From NCBI GenBank assembly GCA_016867505.1, contig VGJH01000074.1:1-6273 (forward strand): a DNA stretch of 6,273 bases. Direction: 5' to 3'. Below, piece by piece: positions 6,122 to 6,273 of the stretch. The position numbers were made by a program, and so were the translations under genes. The notes under the pieces were generated by a model. The model worked only from the letters and a program-made list of their open reading frames with translations. It was not told the DNA's origin and ran no database searches. This DNA comes from Candidatus Bathyarchaeota archaeon. GTDB taxonomy: Archaea; Thermoproteota; Bathyarchaeia; TCS64. Numbering within the stretch: the first letter of the stretch is position 1; every line of letters begins with the position of its first letter.

Positions 6122-6273
6122 ATGTTAACCTTAAATGCAAAAAACCTGATTAAACAGACTTATTCAGAAGCCGAAAGTCAGGGATTGATTTTATCAGATA
6201 ATATTGAGGCAATAAAAACTGGATTAAATGCATTGCTGGTTAACAGAAAAGAACTTGAAAAATACCTTTTAGT
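6122..6273 (+). CDS. N-terminus of an unidentified protein, possibly UPF0280/COG2122 (ApbE-like), cut by the window end
   Basis: An open frame from the ATG at 6122 to the window end, 50 complete codons, 28 nt after the ferredoxin stop on the same strand. The visible part is polar and helical: AESQGLILSDN (about 17-27), then EAIKTGLNALLVNRKELEKY (29-48). UPF0280/COG2122 proteins often begin with a strand containing E[ST]xxxIxxD, then a helix ending RxELExYI, which this resembles. In methanogens that family (MA1715) promotes sulfide assimilation and co-occurs with the HcyBio and NIL-ferredoxin genes, so position supports the guess. The similarity is short and the defining region lies outside the window, so the assignment is tentative. 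The start is also uncertain: there is no clear Shine-Dalgarno site, only a weak GAAGAG about 9 nt upstream. An ATG at 6117 is out of frame and closes at once. Confidence 0.5.
   Translation, partial: MLTLNAKNLIKQTYSEAESQGLILSDNIEAIKTGLNALLVNRKELEKYLL

Overview
This is an AT-rich window (roughly one-third G+C by eye) from an archaeon. The decisive marker is a complete ABCE1/Rli1 gene, a ribosome-recycling ATPase found in archaea and eukaryotes but not in bacteria. TATA-like boxes sit just upstream of several genes, and some starts lack a Shine-Dalgarno site, which also fits an archaeon. I cannot assign a phylum from this sequence alone; a marker-gene tree with the Rli1 protein would settle it.

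Layout: the window splits at a divergent intergenic region of about 170 bp (3979-4151). To the left, all genes are on the minus strand. In transcription order they are Rli1, an MBL-fold hydrolase fused to two rhodanese domains (a persulfide dioxygenase-like family), and a split YeeE/YedE-type sulfur transporter made of two half-size membrane proteins whose stop and start codons overlap. The second half-gene runs off the left edge. To the right, on the plus strand, are a homocysteine-biosynthesis protein (HcyBio/COG1900 domain plus two CBS domains), a NIL-domain di-cluster ferredoxin overlapping it by 8 nt, and the start of a third gene that weakly resembles the UPF0280/COG2122 (ApbE-like) family and runs off the right edge.

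How the genes may fit together: apart from Rli1, every recognisable gene concerns reduced sulfur. The right-hand genes match the anaerobic route that makes homocysteine from aspartate semialdehyde and sulfide, characterised in Methanosarcina acetivorans (MA1821/MA1822, with MA1715 as a COG2122 partner). The left-hand genes would import thiosulfate or another sulfur species (YeeE) and process sulfane sulfur or persulfides (MBL-rhodanese). A reasonable inference is a small sulfur acquisition and assimilation locus around Rli1, itself an Fe-S protein. The link between the two halves is inferred from gene content only.

Expression signals: the two genes at the head of apparent minus-strand units (MBL-rhodanese and YeeE half A) have a TATA-like box 24-35 nt before the ATG and no Shine-Dalgarno site, suggesting leaderless or near-leaderless mRNAs. 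The overlapping downstream genes (ferredoxin and YeeE half B) have clear GGAG-type sites. No RNA gene, mobile element or CRISPR array was seen.
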